Below are positions 18,158 to 27,443 of a stretch of 64,000 bases of DNA, piece by piece. A model generated the notes under the pieces. That model was not told where the DNA came from. It made no database searches and worked only from the letters and a program-made list of their open reading frames with translations. Made by a program: the position numbers and the translations under genes. The stretch lies in the NCBI GenBank assembly GCA_963780715.1, contig CAWADK010000016.1, positions 1 through 64,000 of the forward strand, read 5' to 3'. The stretch's first letter is position 1. Each line of letters starts with the position of its first letter. Origin of the DNA: JALORV01 sp963780715 (GTDB lineage: Bacteria > Pseudomonadota > Gammaproteobacteria > Burkholderiales > Burkholderiaceae_F).

Positions 18158-19099
18158 TCAACCGCCGACTTCGTCGCCGACCTTGTCCGTCGGGAACGTG
18201 AACTGCTCGCGCAGCAGCGGGCTGACGGGGATGCCGAGCGTGATGCCGCGCGGCGGGATGGGGTTCAGAAACCAGCGGCGGTAGGCGGTGTTCACTTCGC
18301 CGTCCACCATCGCGCGCGACAGCACAAGGTCGACGAACTTCTTGAAATCGGGATCGTTGCGCCGGAGCATGATGGCCAGCGGCTCCACGGTCGTGAACTC
18401 GCCGACGACTTCCCACTGCTGCGGCTCCTTGGTGTTGGCCCGCAACGCGAACAGCACGATGTCGTCGTGCAGGTAGGCCGCGGCCCGGCCCGCGTCGAGT
18501 TCGGCGAAAGCGGCATCGGAATCCTTGACCTCGACCTTGCGGCCCTTGAACAACCCCTTCGCCAGGGCGGTGTCGAGGTACTGCGCGTGCGTCGATCCGG
18601 CATTCACGACCACCGTCCGGCTGCCGATGTCGGACAGTCGCTTGATCTTCGAGTCACTGCGCACCAGCAGTCGCCCGCCGGCGAAGTAATGCGTCACGGT
18701 GAAGGCCACCTGCTTGCGGCGGGCCGCGGTATTGGTCGTATTGCCGCACTCGAGATCGGCCTTGCCGTCGACGATCGACGGGATCCGCTGCGCGGCGGAG
18801 ACGGCGAGGTACTCGACCCGCAGCACGGGCAACTTGAGTTCACGGCGCAGTGCCTCCACCACTTTCATGCAGAGGTCGAGCGCGTACCCGACCGGGCGCT
18901 TGTTCTGGTCGAAGAACGAAAACGGGCTCGAGGATTCGCGGTGCGCCAGCGTGATGACACCGGTGTCGCGCACCTTCTGCAGCGTTGGCGGTTGCGACGG
19001 AGGTGTCGGCGCCGGCGGACTCTGAGCGCCCCCCGGGATCGGTGCCAGTGCCAGCAACCCCGATGTCAGCAACGCCACCACGGTCCGGCTCATGGTCAT
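18158..19099 (-). CDS. Amino-acid-binding periplasmic protein (GltI/DEBP-like)
   Basis: 313 residues with a signal peptide ending PIPGGAQ. A proline-rich linker (SPPAPTPPSQPP) follows, then a solute-binding fold: VRDTGVITLAHRESSSPFSFFD, PVGYALDLCMKVVEALR, IVDGKADLECGNTTNT, VVVNAGSTHAQYL. This is the glutamate/aspartate-binding subgroup. It has no permease of its own adjacent and may use AapQMP or a distant transporter. It lies about 200 bp upstream of aapJ on the same strand, but the gap makes co-transcription uncertain. Confidence 0.85.
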   Translation of the reverse strand: MTMSRTVVALLTSGLLALAPIPGGAQSPPAPTPPSQPPTLQKVRDTGVITLAHRESSSPFSFFDQNKRPVGYALDLCMKVVEALRRELKLPVLRVEYLAVSAAQRIPSIVDGKADLECGNTTNTAARRKQVAFTVTHYFAGGRLLVRSDSKIKRLSDIGSRTVVVNAGSTHAQYLDTALAKGLFKGRKVEVKDSDAAFAELDAGRAAAYLHDDIVLFALRANTKEPQQWEVVGEFTTVEPLAIMLRRNDPDFKKFVDLVLSRAMVDGEVNTAYRRWFLNPIPPRGITLGIPVSPLLREQFTFPTDKVGDEVGG

Positions 19100-19159
19100 G
19101 CACCCACCCCCTCTCCGTGAGACGGCGCGAGTGTAGCCGCCGCACGCGGTGGCGGTAAC

Positions 19160-21004
19160 CTACTCGGCCGCCGCCGCAGCGGCGGGCATCAGCGCCTCGG
19201 CCTTGGCGCGCTCGCGGATCTGGATCTCCCACATGGCCGCATAGACGCCACCCCGCGCCAGCAGCTCCGCATGCGAACCGCGCTCGACGATGCTGCCGTG
19301 GTCCATCACCAGGATCTGATCCGCGTGGACGACTGTCGACAGCCGGTGCGCGATGACGAGCGTCGTCCGGCTGCGCGCTATGCCTTCGAGTTCGTCCTGG
19401 ATCACGCGCTCGGTGCGCGAGTCCAGCGCCGAAGTCGCTTCGTCGAAGACCAGGATCGCGGGGTCCTTGAGCAGCGTGCGCGCAATCGCCACCCGCTGCT
19501 TCTCGCCCCCGGAAAGCTTGAGTCCCCGCTCGCCCACCAGCGTGGCGTAGCCGTCGGGCAGCGACTCGATGAAGTCGTGGATGTGCGCGGCGCGCGCGGC
19601 GGACTCGACCTCCTTGCGGCCGGCGCCCGGGCGCCCGTAAGCGATGTTGTACTCGATCGTGTCGTTGAAGAGCACGGTGTCCTGCGGAACGATGCCGATC
19701 GCGGCGCGCAGGCTCTCCTGGGTGACGGCGCGCACGTCCTGGCCGTCGATCACCACGGCGCCCGAGCCGACCTCGTAGAAGCGAAACAGCAGCCGTGCGA
19801 GCGTGGACTTGCCGGAGCCGGTGGCGCCGACCACGGCGGTCGTCGTGCCGCCGGGAATCGTGAAGTCGACATTGCGCAGCACCTGGCGCCGCGCGTCGTA
19901 GGCGAAGTCGACGTTCTCGAACCGCACTTCCGCCCCGCGCACGACGAGCGGCCGTGCGTCGGGCGCATCGGCAATTTCGCGGTTGTGCTCCAGCAGCGCG
20001 AACATGCGGTCCATGTCTGTCAGTGCCTGCTTGATCTCACGGTAGATGACGCCGAGGAAGTTGAGCGGGATATAAAGCTGGATCATGAATGCATTGACCA
20101 GCACCAGATCGCCGATCGTCATCCTCCCGTCGACGACACCGACGGCGGCACGCCACAGGATCAGCGTCAGCGCGATCGCAATGATCACTTGCTGCCCTGC
20201 GTTCAGCACGTTCAGCGACTGCTGCGACATCACCGCCGTGCGCTGGCTCGCAGCCAGCGTCTCGTCGTAGCGCCTGGCCTCGTAGTCCTCGTTGCCGAAG
20301 TACTTCACCGTCTCGAAGTTCAGCAGCGAATCGACCGCGCGCGAATGCGCCTTGGTTTCGAGTTCGTTCCAGCGGCGCCGCACGACCGTGCGCCAGTTCG
20401 TCACCAGCACGGTGAACACGATATAGACGGTAAGACTCACGCCGACGATGGCGGCAAACCACACCTCATAGTTCCATACCAGGTAGGCCACGACGAGCCC
20501 GATCTCGATCAGCGTCGGCAGGATCGAATACAGCGTGAAGCTGATCAGCGACGAAATGCCGCGGATGCCCTGGTCGATCTCGCGCGTGACCGCGCCGGTG
20601 CGACGCTCCAGGTGATAGCGCAGCGAGAGCGAATGCAGGTGGCGGAAAGTCTTCAGCGCCAGCGTGCGCATCGCCGCCTGCGTCACGTTGACGAAGAAGA
20701 ACTCGCGCAGCTCGGTGAAGAGCGATGTCGACAGCCGCAGCAGGCCGTAGGCGACGACCAGCACCACCGGGACGACCAGCATGCCGGCGGCAGATTGCGC
20801 CGCCGGCGCGAGCCGGTCGACGATCTCCTTCAGCAGGATCGGCACGCTGACCGTTGCCAGCTTTGCCGCCACCAGGCACGCCAGCGCGAACAGCACGCGG
20901 CCCTTGTAGGCCCACAGGTACGGCAGGAGCGTGCGCAGCGTCTTCCAGTCGTCGCGCTCGGCGCGCGTCGATGGCAAGGCTTCGCGAGGGGGGGACCACC
21001 TCAC
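19160..21004 (-). CDS. ABC exporter, Atm1/HMT1-type (half-transporter)
   Basis: 614 residues. An N-terminal six-helix membrane domain (PYLWAYKGRVLFALACLVAAKL onward) is fused to an ABC ATPase. The ATPase shows Walker A GATGSGKST near residue 393, Q-loop region IGIVPQDTVLFNDTI, signature LSGGEKQRVAIAR, Walker B ILVFDEATSALDSRTE, and H-loop VIAHRLSTV. The motifs NYGRPGAG-like and SLRYHLERRTGAVTREIDQG place it with Atm1-like exporters of glutathione-linked or metal-linked compounds, which act as homodimers in the inner membrane. The start is a GTG at 21004. Confidence 0.88.
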   Translation of the reverse strand: MRWSPPREALPSTRAERDDWKTLRTLLPYLWAYKGRVLFALACLVAAKLATVSVPILLKEIVDRLAPAAQSAAGMLVVPVVLVVAYGLLRLSTSLFTELREFFFVNVTQAAMRTLALKTFRHLHSLSLRYHLERRTGAVTREIDQGIRGISSLISFTLYSILPTLIEIGLVVAYLVWNYEVWFAAIVGVSLTVYIVFTVLVTNWRTVVRRRWNELETKAHSRAVDSLLNFETVKYFGNEDYEARRYDETLAASQRTAVMSQQSLNVLNAGQQVIIAIALTLILWRAAVGVVDGRMTIGDLVLVNAFMIQLYIPLNFLGVIYREIKQALTDMDRMFALLEHNREIADAPDARPLVVRGAEVRFENVDFAYDARRQVLRNVDFTIPGGTTTAVVGATGSGKSTLARLLFRFYEVGSGAVVIDGQDVRAVTQESLRAAIGIVPQDTVLFNDTIEYNIAYGRPGAGRKEVESAARAAHIHDFIESLPDGYATLVGERGLKLSGGEKQRVAIARTLLKDPAILVFDEATSALDSRTERVIQDELEGIARSRTTLVIAHRLSTVVHADQILVMDHGSIVERGSHAELLARGGVYAAMWEIQIRERAKAEALMPAAAAAAE

Positions 21005-21014
21005 CCAGTCGCTC

Positions 21015-21146
21015 CTCGTGTACGCGATCGCTGCGCGATCGCACGTGCACTCGGAGCGGCACGCACGCTGCGCGTGCGCTCAAGCACAGTCAGTCGGCTG
21101 CGCTCCGGGCGGCCGCGCGCTCCGTCGAAATACAACTGCACGGCAC
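21015..21146. repeat. Two-hairpin intergenic repeat, copy 2
   Basis: CTCGTGTAC opens it. GTGTAC (21018-21023) and GTGCAC (21045-21050) flank an inner perfect stem GCGATCGC/GCGATCGC with a TGC loop. A further dyad (GCACGCACGCTGCGCGTGCGC) is present here but absent from copy 1. GCTCAAG, CGGGCGGCC and TACAAC...GCACGGCAC then match copy 1. It sits in the divergent gap between the ABC exporter and the SDR. Confidence 0.6.
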
Positions 21147-21154
21147 TCCCCCTG

Positions 21155-21175
21155 CCCCCTCGCAAAGCGAGGGGG
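21155..21175. repeat. Perfect 9-bp GC hairpin
   Basis: CCCCCTCGC (21155-21163) and GCGAGGGGG (21167-21175) flank an AAA loop, followed on the plus strand by TCTTG. It could act as a terminator fragment or belong to a dispersed palindromic repeat. No plus-strand gene ends here. Confidence 0.45.
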
Positions 21176-21295
21176 TCTTGTGCAGTTCGCTGAACTTGAC
21201 TCGTCGGCCGCGACTTGATGGGACCGCGTACGTAACGTCGATGCGTACACTTGCGGCGATTCGCTGTCATTCCGCGATTATCCACGCGCCAACAC

Positions 21296-22129
21296 ATGAA
21301 CTTTGCAGGCAAGGTAGTCCTGATCACCGGCGCCAGCGAGGGCATCGGCGCGGAACTGGCGCGGCAGCTCGCGCGTGAAAAGACTCGCCTGGTGCTGGCT
21401 TCACGAACACGGGAAACGCTCGAGCGGGTGGCCGCTGAGTGCCGCGCACTCGGCGCCGAGGCGATCGCGGTCGTCACCGACGTTTCAGTCGATGACGACT
21501 GCCGGCGGCTGATCGAACGCGCGGTCGCGACCTTCGGCGGCATCGATGTGCTCGTGGCGAATGCCGGTATCTCGATGCACGCGCGCTTTGCCGAGATCGA
21601 GGATTTCTCGACCTTCGAGCGGCTGTTCCGCATCAATGCGATGGGGACGATCTGGTGTGTCCGCTACGCCTATCCGCACCTGAAGGCTTCGCGCGGACTC
21701 ATCGTCGGCGTCTCGTCGCTGGCAGGCCGGACCGGGGTGCCGGAGCGAACGACGTACTGCACGAGCAAGTACGCGCAGACCGGCTTCCTGGACGCCCTGC
21801 GGATCGAGGCGGCCGACGACGGCATCGATGTGATGGTGGCTTTTCCGGGTGTGGTCGCCACCGAGATCCGGCGCCGCGGCTGGAACGCCCGCGGCGAGCC
21901 GGCCGGAGTTTCCGGGCTTTCAGAGGACGACGCCATGCCCGTCGATGAATGCGCCCGATTGATCGCCGATGGCATGCGCGCCCGCCGGCGCGAAGTGGTG
22001 ATGGGCGCGCGCGGTCGCATCGGGCTGTGGCTCAAGCTCGTTGCGCCGGCCGTCGTCGATCGCATGGCACGCGCGGCGCTGGCCACGCGTCCTGAAGCCG
22101 CTGCGCCGAACGGCACAAGGAGGCCCTGA
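21296..22129 (+). CDS. Short-chain dehydrogenase/reductase
   Basis: 277 residues from MNFAGKVVLITGASEGIG. The ATG at 21296 is preferred over the upstream frame, which lacks SDR character. The motifs are TGASEGIG (NAD(P) binding), NAGISMHARF, the catalytic Ser in VGVSSLAGRTG, and YCTSKYA. The tail after residue 190 (VVATEIRRRGWNARG, and a basic/hydrophobic C-terminus) resembles SDRs of the DHRS7/YqjQ type that act on lipophilic substrates. Its stop is 2 bp before the thioesterase start, so the two form a two-gene operon. Confidence 0.87.
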   Translation: MNFAGKVVLITGASEGIGAELARQLAREKTRLVLASRTRETLERVAAECRALGAEAIAVVTDVSVDDDCRRLIERAVATFGGIDVLVANAGISMHARFAEIEDFSTFERLFRINAMGTIWCVRYAYPHLKASRGLIVGVSSLAGRTGVPERTTYCTSKYAQTGFLDALRIEAADDGIDVMVAFPGVVATEIRRRGWNARGEPAGVSGLSEDDAMPVDECARLIADGMRARRREVVMGARGRIGLWLKLVAPAVVDRMARAALATRPEAAAPNGTRRP

Positions 22130-22131
22130 CG

Positions 22132-22524
22132 ATGACTCCGCTGCAACTTCCCGACGACCAGGTTCCCGTGCTGCGGATGATGCCGATGCCGGCCGACGCC
22201 AACATCCACGGCGATGTGTTCGGCGGCTGGATCATGGCGCATGTCGACATTGCAGGCGCGATTCCCGCCGCGCGCCGTGCCAACGGCCGGGTCGCAACCG
22301 TCGCGGTGACGTCGTTCCTGTTCAAGCACCCGGTCTTCGTCGGCGACCTGGTGAGCTTCTACGCCAATATCGCGAAGACCGGCCGGACCTCGATCACGGT
22401 CGATGTCGAGGTCTACGCCGAGCGCAACCGTCTGCAGAAGGAAGTCGTCAAGGTCACCGAAGCCACGCTCGTGTACGTCGCGACCGACGAGCGCCGCCAG
22501 CCGCGCGCCCTGCCGGATCTGTGA
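22132..22524 (+). CDS. Acyl-CoA thioesterase, YciA/hotdog family
   Basis: 130 residues, the normal length. The sequence MPMPADANIHGDVFGGWIMAHVDIAGA contains the HGDVFGGW(I/L)M motif with the catalytic Asp of YciA-type hotdog thioesterases, followed by FLFKHPVFVGDLVSFYA. It hydrolyses short- to medium-chain acyl-CoA in the cytosol. It is translationally coupled to the preceding SDR, and its end faces the convergent FAD gene 22 bp away. Confidence 0.92.
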   Translation: MTPLQLPDDQVPVLRMMPMPADANIHGDVFGGWIMAHVDIAGAIPAARRANGRVATVAVTSFLFKHPVFVGDLVSFYANIAKTGRTSITVDVEVYAERNRLQKEVVKVTEATLVYVATDERRQPRALPDL

Positions 22525-22546
22525 CACCCCGCTGTCGTCAGGGAAG

Positions 22547-23935
22547 TCAGTACGCGAGTTCTGCCGCCGTCCTGCCGGCGAGGTATCCGCCGACGACGGC
22601 GGCCAGCAGGCCGTTGCCTTCGAGGTAACCGCCCCCCGCGTCGCCCGAGACTCCGCGCGCGGCGCCTCCGGCCGCGAGCAGGTTGGGCAGCACGGACTTA
22701 TCAGGCCGCAGCACGCGGCCTTGCGCGTCGATCGCAAGCCCGCCTTCGGTGCCGAGCAGCGCGCCGGTGACCTGCACGCCGTAGTACGGACCGAGGATCA
22801 TCTGCGCCGCGCGGAAAGTGCGGCCGAACTCGTCCATGTCTTCGTCGAGCGCAAGCGCATTGACGAGCGCGATGGTCTGTTCCAGGCCGCCGAGCTCAAT
22901 ACCCAGCGCATCGGCAAGGTCCCGCAGCGTCGTGCCGCGCTTGATCAGCCCCTTGGTGACCGCTTCGGGATAGTTCGGCATCGCCAGGCCGACTTCGTGG
23001 ATGCGCTCATCGTAGATGTTGAAGGCGATGCCCTCCGGCTGCGCCAGCACGAAAAGCGCGCTCTCAGAATAGCCTTCGTGCTCGTTGCCAAAGCGCTCGC
23101 CCTGGCGATTGACCTGTACGGCGCCCTCCGACATCAGCGCCCACGGCAGTTGCAGTCGCTGCGGCATGACGACCGAACTGTGGGCCTGGAAGCCGTCGAT
23201 GTCCTCGATGGCGGCGCCCAGTTCGCCGCCCCACAGCAGCGCATCGCCCTGGCTGCCGTCGTGGCCGGCAAACGGCAGCGCCCGCACGTCCGGCAGGTGG
23301 CGGCTGACGAGTTCGACGTTGCCGGCGAATCCGTTGGTCGCTACGACCAGCGCCGAACAGCCGATGTCGATCGCCTCGCGGCCGCGCTGCACGCGCACCC
23401 CGCGCACGCGCTGATCCTCATCGACGTAGAGGTCGGTGACGCGCGAACTCGGCTGCAGGCGCACTCCGCGCGCCGCCAGGGCGCGATACAGCGCCGACAG
23501 CAGCGCGGTGCCGCCCCGCTCCGCCAGCGCGTGCATGCGCGGCACGCCATGGCCCGGCGGAACGCCGTCGACCAGTTCGAAGCTCAGGCCGCAGGTCGAT
23601 TCGAGCCAGTTCAGTGTCTCGGCGGCCGACCGTGTGTAGGCCTCGACCAGGTGCGCGGCCGACCGCCCGTTCGACTTCGACTGGATGTCGGCGGCAAAGC
23701 GCTCCGGCGTGTCGTCGATCTCACGCGCCTGCTGTGCGCGCGTGCCCGCTGCCGGGATCATCCCGGACGAGCTTCCCGTCGCGCCGGCCGGCGATGAGTC
23801 GCGGTCGAGCACGAGCACCTTCGCACCGAACTCACGCGCCGCCAGCGCTGCCAGTGCACCGGCCGCACCGGCACCGATGACGATGACCGGCACCGACGTG
23901 GCGAACGATGGCAGGGAACCGCGGATGACGGCCAT
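22547..23935 (-). CDS. FAD-dependent oxidoreductase (fumarate reductase/3-ketosteroid dehydrogenase-like flavoprotein)
   Basis: About 462 residues. The dinucleotide-binding motif is near the N-terminus (VIVIGAGAAGALAALAARE, with VLVLDRDSS after it). The FAD_binding_2 blocks SSSGMIPAAGT, ALVVATNGFAGN, TGALLGTEGGLAIDAQGRVL and the C-terminal AGGAARGVSGDAGGGYLEGNGLLAA are present. The start at 23935 is taken because the longer frame overlaps the amidase gene. Flavoproteins of this group oxidise or reduce C-C bonds in organic acids or steroids; the substrate is unknown. It begins 4 bp after the amidase stop, so the two are co-transcribed. Confidence 0.85.
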   Translation of the reverse strand: MAVIRGSLPSFATSVPVIVIGAGAAGALAALAAREFGAKVLVLDRDSSPAGATGSSSGMIPAAGTRAQQAREIDDTPERFAADIQSKSNGRSAAHLVEAYTRSAAETLNWLESTCGLSFELVDGVPPGHGVPRMHALAERGGTALLSALYRALAARGVRLQPSSRVTDLYVDEDQRVRGVRVQRGREAIDIGCSALVVATNGFAGNVELVSRHLPDVRALPFAGHDGSQGDALLWGGELGAAIEDIDGFQAHSSVVMPQRLQLPWALMSEGAVQVNRQGERFGNEHEGYSESALFVLAQPEGIAFNIYDERIHEVGLAMPNYPEAVTKGLIKRGTTLRDLADALGIELGGLEQTIALVNALALDEDMDEFGRTFRAAQMILGPYYGVQVTGALLGTEGGLAIDAQGRVLRPDKSVLPNLLAAGGAARGVSGDAGGGYLEGNGLLAAVVGGYLAGRTAAELAY

Positions 23936-23939
23936 GGGC

Positions 23940-25262
23940 TCAGTAGGCCGCGAGTTGGGATTCGATCCAGCAGGCAGCGGCCAGCGCTCGAGCGTCATCG
24001 CCGGGGCGAGCGACGACCTGCAGGCCCAGCGGCAGTCCACTCTCGCCATGCGCCACGGCCTTCGGCAGCGGCACGCTGATCTGCGGGCCTCCCAGCAGAT
24101 GCCAGGGTCGGTTGAATTGCGGGTCTCCGGTGGTGCCGAGGCCCAGGGGCGCCTCGCCGGGTGCACTCGGCGTCAGCACGATGTCGGCATCGCCGAATAA
24201 CTGGTCGATCGCCGCCGCACACGCACGCCCGAGCTGCAGCGCATCGACGTAGTCGCCTGCGCCGATGCCGCGCCCTTCATCGATCAGCGCAACCAGGCGC
24301 GCCGACAGCGCCTCACGCCGATACTGCGACTCGGGTCCCAGCGCGCGCGCCGTCTCGAACAACTGAACGGTGCGCTGGGCATCGGCGAGGCGACTGAACG
24401 CCGGCTGGCCGGCCTTCGCGTCATACGGCCACGCCAGCTCGCGCACGCGCGCACCGCGCGCCGCCAGCAGGCGGGCCACCTTTTCGAGCGCCGCCAGCAT
24501 CGAAGGTGCCAGCTGGGAGGACCATGGCGTTGCTGTCCACGCGACGGACGGCGCGCGGGCCTGGCCCGGCGCATGCTGCCATTGAGGCTGCAACGCGAGC
24601 GCGGCGCCCACCAGTGCGACGTCCTCGACACTGCGCGCAAATGCCCCGACGACATCGAGCGTGTCGGACACGGCCTTGACGCCAGCGCGGGGCACGGAGC
24701 CCCGCGTCGGAACGAAACCAACGACGCCGCAGAATGCGGCCGGACGGATCACCGAACCCGCGGTCTGGGTGCCGATCGCAAAGGGCGCCATGTGAGCCGC
24801 CACCGCGGCCGCCGAGCCACTCGACGAGCCGCCCGGCGTGTGCTTCGGTCCCGCCGGATTGCGCGTCGGGCCCGGAGTGAAGTTGGCGAGCTCTGCGGTC
24901 ACCGTCTTTCCGAGCACGAAGGCGCCAGCGGCGCGCAGCGCCGCCACGCTGGCGGCATCGGCCTGCGGTACATGTCCCAGGAAGATCGTCGAGCCGTAGT
25001 GGCTGGGGATGTCCGCGGTATCGATGTTGTCCTTGATCGCCGCCGGCAAGCCGTGCAGTGTCCCGCGCCATTCCAGGCGATCGAACTCGCGTGCCGTGGC
25101 GATTGCACGGTCCGCGTCGAACCACGCAAAGGCGCGCACTTCCCGTTCGCTGTCGTGGATCGCGTCGATGAACGAATGCGTCACGGCTTCGCACGTGACA
25201 TCGTGAGCCGCGATCATGCGCGCCAGTTGTGTGGCCGACAGTCGATTGAGTGGTCTTCTCAT
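23940..25262 (-). CDS. Amidase (amidase-signature family)
   Basis: 440 residues. The catalytic Ser-cisSer-Lys triad is visible: Lys in AAIKDNIDTADIPSHYGS, Ser in TPGGSSSGSAAAVAAHM, and Ser in GTQTAGSVIRPAAFCGVVGF. The family hydrolyses amides in the cytosol. The short about 440-residue form lacking a C-terminal extra domain is typical of general amidases rather than GatA, since no gatB or gatC is nearby. It is coupled to the FAD oxidoreductase. A strong terminator lies just upstream, so it has its own promoter. Confidence 0.9.
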   Translation of the reverse strand: MRRPLNRLSATQLARMIAAHDVTCEAVTHSFIDAIHDSEREVRAFAWFDADRAIATAREFDRLEWRGTLHGLPAAIKDNIDTADIPSHYGSTIFLGHVPQADAASVAALRAAGAFVLGKTVTAELANFTPGPTRNPAGPKHTPGGSSSGSAAAVAAHMAPFAIGTQTAGSVIRPAAFCGVVGFVPTRGSVPRAGVKAVSDTLDVVGAFARSVEDVALVGAALALQPQWQHAPGQARAPSVAWTATPWSSQLAPSMLAALEKVARLLAARGARVRELAWPYDAKAGQPAFSRLADAQRTVQLFETARALGPESQYRREALSARLVALIDEGRGIGAGDYVDALQLGRACAAAIDQLFGDADIVLTPSAPGEAPLGLGTTGDPQFNRPWHLLGGPQISVPLPKAVAHGESGLPLGLQVVARPGDDARALAAACWIESQLAAY

Positions 25263-25329
25263 GGAGTTCCCCGGATCTCGGTCGAATCTACCGCAGGAGT
25301 CCTCGGTCGCGACTGCGACCGGTCAAGAA

Positions 25330-25355
25330 AAAAGGGCGCCACCGGGCGCCCTTTT
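25330..25355 (-). terminator. Rho-independent terminator of the lipid operon
   Basis: AAAAGGGCGCC (25330-25340) and GGCGCCCTTTT (25345-25355) form a perfect 11-bp stem with an ACCG loop and A/T tracts on both sides. It works in either direction. It separates the HSDL2-like SDR gene (minus) from the amidase (minus). Confidence 0.85.
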
Positions 25356-25423
25356 GAATCCACAGCCGACGCCGATTGAATTGCGGCCAGCAAACCGCGC
25401 ATATTGCAGCGTCGCGGCCAGGT

Positions 25424-26251
25424 TCAGAGAAAGAGGTCGGGCAGCAGCTGTCGGCTGCCCGGCACGACGGAGTACTTCGCAAAGTCCGTGACACCTGACT
25501 TCGTCAGCACCTCGTCATCGATGAAGAAGTTGCCCGTGGTCGTGGCAGCATCGGACGTCAGCACGGCGTACGCCGCGTCGGCCATGATCTCGGGCGTGCG
25601 GCAGTGCTCGGGCTTCACGCCAGGAATCATCTGCAGCGCCGCCGTCTGGATCACCGTCCGCGGCCACAGGGCATTGACCGCGATGCCGTGCTTTCGGAAC
25701 TCCTCGGCGTGACCCAGCACGCACATGCTCATGCCGTACTTCGCCATCGTGTAGGCGACGTGCGGCGCGAACCAGCGCGGCTCCATGTTCAGCGGGGGCG
25801 ACAGCGTCAGGATGTGCGGATTGCGCCTGCGCTCGCCCGACTGCTTCAGGTACGGCAGGCAGGCCTGCGTGCACAGGAACGTTCCGCGCACGTTGACGCC
25901 GAACATCAGGTCGAACCGCTTCATCGGCGTCGCGTCGGTCGGCGTCAGGTTGATCGCGCTGGCGTTGTTGATCAGGATGTCGATGCCACCGAAGGTCTCG
26001 GCCGTACGCTTCGCCGCAGCGACGACCTGATCCTCCTCGCGGATGTCGCACTGGAGGGCGAGCGCCTTGCCGCCGGCGGCCTCGATCTCGGCCGCCGCGC
26101 TGTGGATCGTGCCCGGCAGCTTGGGATTTGGCTCGACAGTCTTGGCGGCGATCGCCACATTGGCGCCGTCCGCCGCGGCTCGCCTGACGATCGCGAGCCC
26201 GATGCCGCGCGATGCGCCCGAGATGAAGATGGTCTTGCCCTTGAGGTTCAT
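25424..26251 (-). CDS. SDR family oxidoreductase, HSDL2-like
   Basis: 275 residues. FISGASRGIGLAIVRRAA is the cofactor loop, and INNASAINLTPT replaces the usual NNAG. The catalytic Ser is at ILTLSPPLNMEP and Tyr-Lys at AYTMAKYGMS. These NNAS and LSPP variants are characteristic of hydroxysteroid-dehydrogenase-like 2 (HSDL2/PFKAR) proteins. They are associated with fatty-acid or sterol metabolism, although the reaction is not settled. It is the last gene of the acyl-CoA operon, overlapping the SGNH gene stop by four bases (ATGA). Confidence 0.88.
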   Translation of the reverse strand: MNLKGKTIFISGASRGIGLAIVRRAAADGANVAIAAKTVEPNPKLPGTIHSAAAEIEAAGGKALALQCDIREEDQVVAAAKRTAETFGGIDILINNASAINLTPTDATPMKRFDLMFGVNVRGTFLCTQACLPYLKQSGERRRNPHILTLSPPLNMEPRWFAPHVAYTMAKYGMSMCVLGHAEEFRKHGIAVNALWPRTVIQTAALQMIPGVKPEHCRTPEIMADAAYAVLTSDAATTTGNFFIDDEVLTKSGVTDFAKYSVVPGSRQLLPDLFL

Positions 26252-26997
26252 CGTGTCTCCGAAGTGGGTTGGGGCACCGCAGCGGCGGCCGTCAGTGCGG
26301 CGATGTGATCGGCCAGCCGGTCAGCCACGCGGGCATACAGGGCCGGAGCCGGGTGAAAACCGTCTTCGCAGAAGAGGCTCGGGTGCGCCACGCCGTCCAT
26401 GGCAAGGTGCGACACGCCCTGCAGGGGCGCGGCCCAGCGCTGCTGTGCGCGGTTGTTGCGACGCGCGGCCTGCCCGGCGTACCAGGCCAGGGGCCTCGGC
26501 AGGGCGGGAAAGAGTTCCATCTCCGGCAGTGCCGGGAAGACGACCTCTTTCACGTCCGCATGAACGTGCAGCCAGTCTGCGAGCTGCTGCCGCTGCCGCA
26601 GCGCGAACGCCAGCGGCACCTCCTTGGTAATGTCGTTGACGCCGACGACGATCACCGCGACATCGGCCGGCTGCGGCCGCTCGTGCTTCACCTTCTGCAG
26701 CACGCCTTCGGAGGTCAAGCCCGACTGCGCGATCAGTTGCCAGCGCACGGCGCCACCGAGTCGCCGCGCCAGATTCTCCGCGAGCGGACGCGCCAGCGCA
26801 TCGCGCTGCGTGCGCGCGCCCACGCCCGCCGCACTCGAATCGCCGGCCACGAGAAGGCGCAGCGCTGTACTGCCCAGCCCCACCGTGCCGCGACGCGGCC
26901 CACGCGGCTCCGGGAGATCCAGCGCAGCGCGCCGGAGCCGGCGCGCCTGCGCCATCAGCAGTGGGCCGAAGGCAATTCGTGTCGCGATGTCCAGCAT
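26248..26997 (-). CDS. SGNH/GDSL esterase-lipase
   Basis: 249 residues. All four SGNH blocks are present: LLVAGDSSAAGVGA (Ser nucleophile, near residue 53), SGLTSEG (Gly), VVGVNDITK (Asn) and CEDGFHPAP (Asp-His). A leading basic/hydrophobic stretch may associate with the membrane, but it is not a clear signal peptide. It hydrolyses ester bonds of lipids. It overlaps the PaaI-like gene upstream and the SDR gene downstream by one and four bases, showing tight coupling. Confidence 0.88.
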   Translation of the reverse strand: MLDIATRIAFGPLLMAQARRLRRAALDLPEPRGPRRGTVGLGSTALRLLVAGDSSAAGVGARTQRDALARPLAENLARRLGGAVRWQLIAQSGLTSEGVLQKVKHERPQPADVAVIVVGVNDITKEVPLAFALRQRQQLADWLHVHADVKEVVFPALPEMELFPALPRPLAWYAGQAARRNNRAQQRWAAPLQGVSHLAMDGVAHPSLFCEDGFHPAPALYARVADRLADHIAALTAAAAVPQPTSETR

Positions 26998-27425
26998 CAG
27001 CCCTTGGGCCAGAGGATCATCTGCGTGCAGCGAAAGAGCGCGATGGTCTTGGCGCTTTCAATGTGAGTGACGACCGCGTCCCAGACCTGCGTTGTCCTGC
27101 CCTGGTGGGCACAGGTCGCGACCGACCGCAGCGTGCCCTCGGTCGCGGTGCCGATGAAGTTCGACTTGAGCTCGATCGTCGTGAAGTTGGTCGCGCCTTC
27201 GGGCAGGTGCGCGATCGTCGCGTAGCCGGCCGACGTGTCGGCCAGCGCGATGACCGAGGCCGCGTGCAGGAAGCCGTTGGGCGCCAGGTATTGCGGGCGG
27301 ATCGCGTACTCCATCGTCAGGCTGCCCTCGCGCACTTCGACGACCTTCATGCTGAACCAGCCGGGCAGGTTGTCGCCCGAGCGGCTGTTGAGCTTCTCGA
27401 GCGTCATTTCGTGGCGCAGCGGCAC
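26997..27425 (-). CDS. PaaI-type hotdog thioesterase
   Basis: 142 residues. APNGFLHAASVIALADTSAGYA carries the G(X)3H motif and the catalytic Asp of the PaaI class, followed by TTIELKSNFIGTATEGTL. It hydrolyses acyl-CoA esters such as phenylacetyl- or enoyl-type thioesters. It lies in a run with crotonase and the lipases and overlaps the SGNH gene by one base (TGATG). Confidence 0.9.
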   Translation of the reverse strand: MPLRHEMTLEKLNSRSGDNLPGWFSMKVVEVREGSLTMEYAIRPQYLAPNGFLHAASVIALADTSAGYATIAHLPEGATNFTTIELKSNFIGTATEGTLRSVATCAHQGRTTQVWDAVVTHIESAKTIALFRCTQMILWPKG

Positions 27426-27443
27426 GGCGGGCTCCGTCCCGGC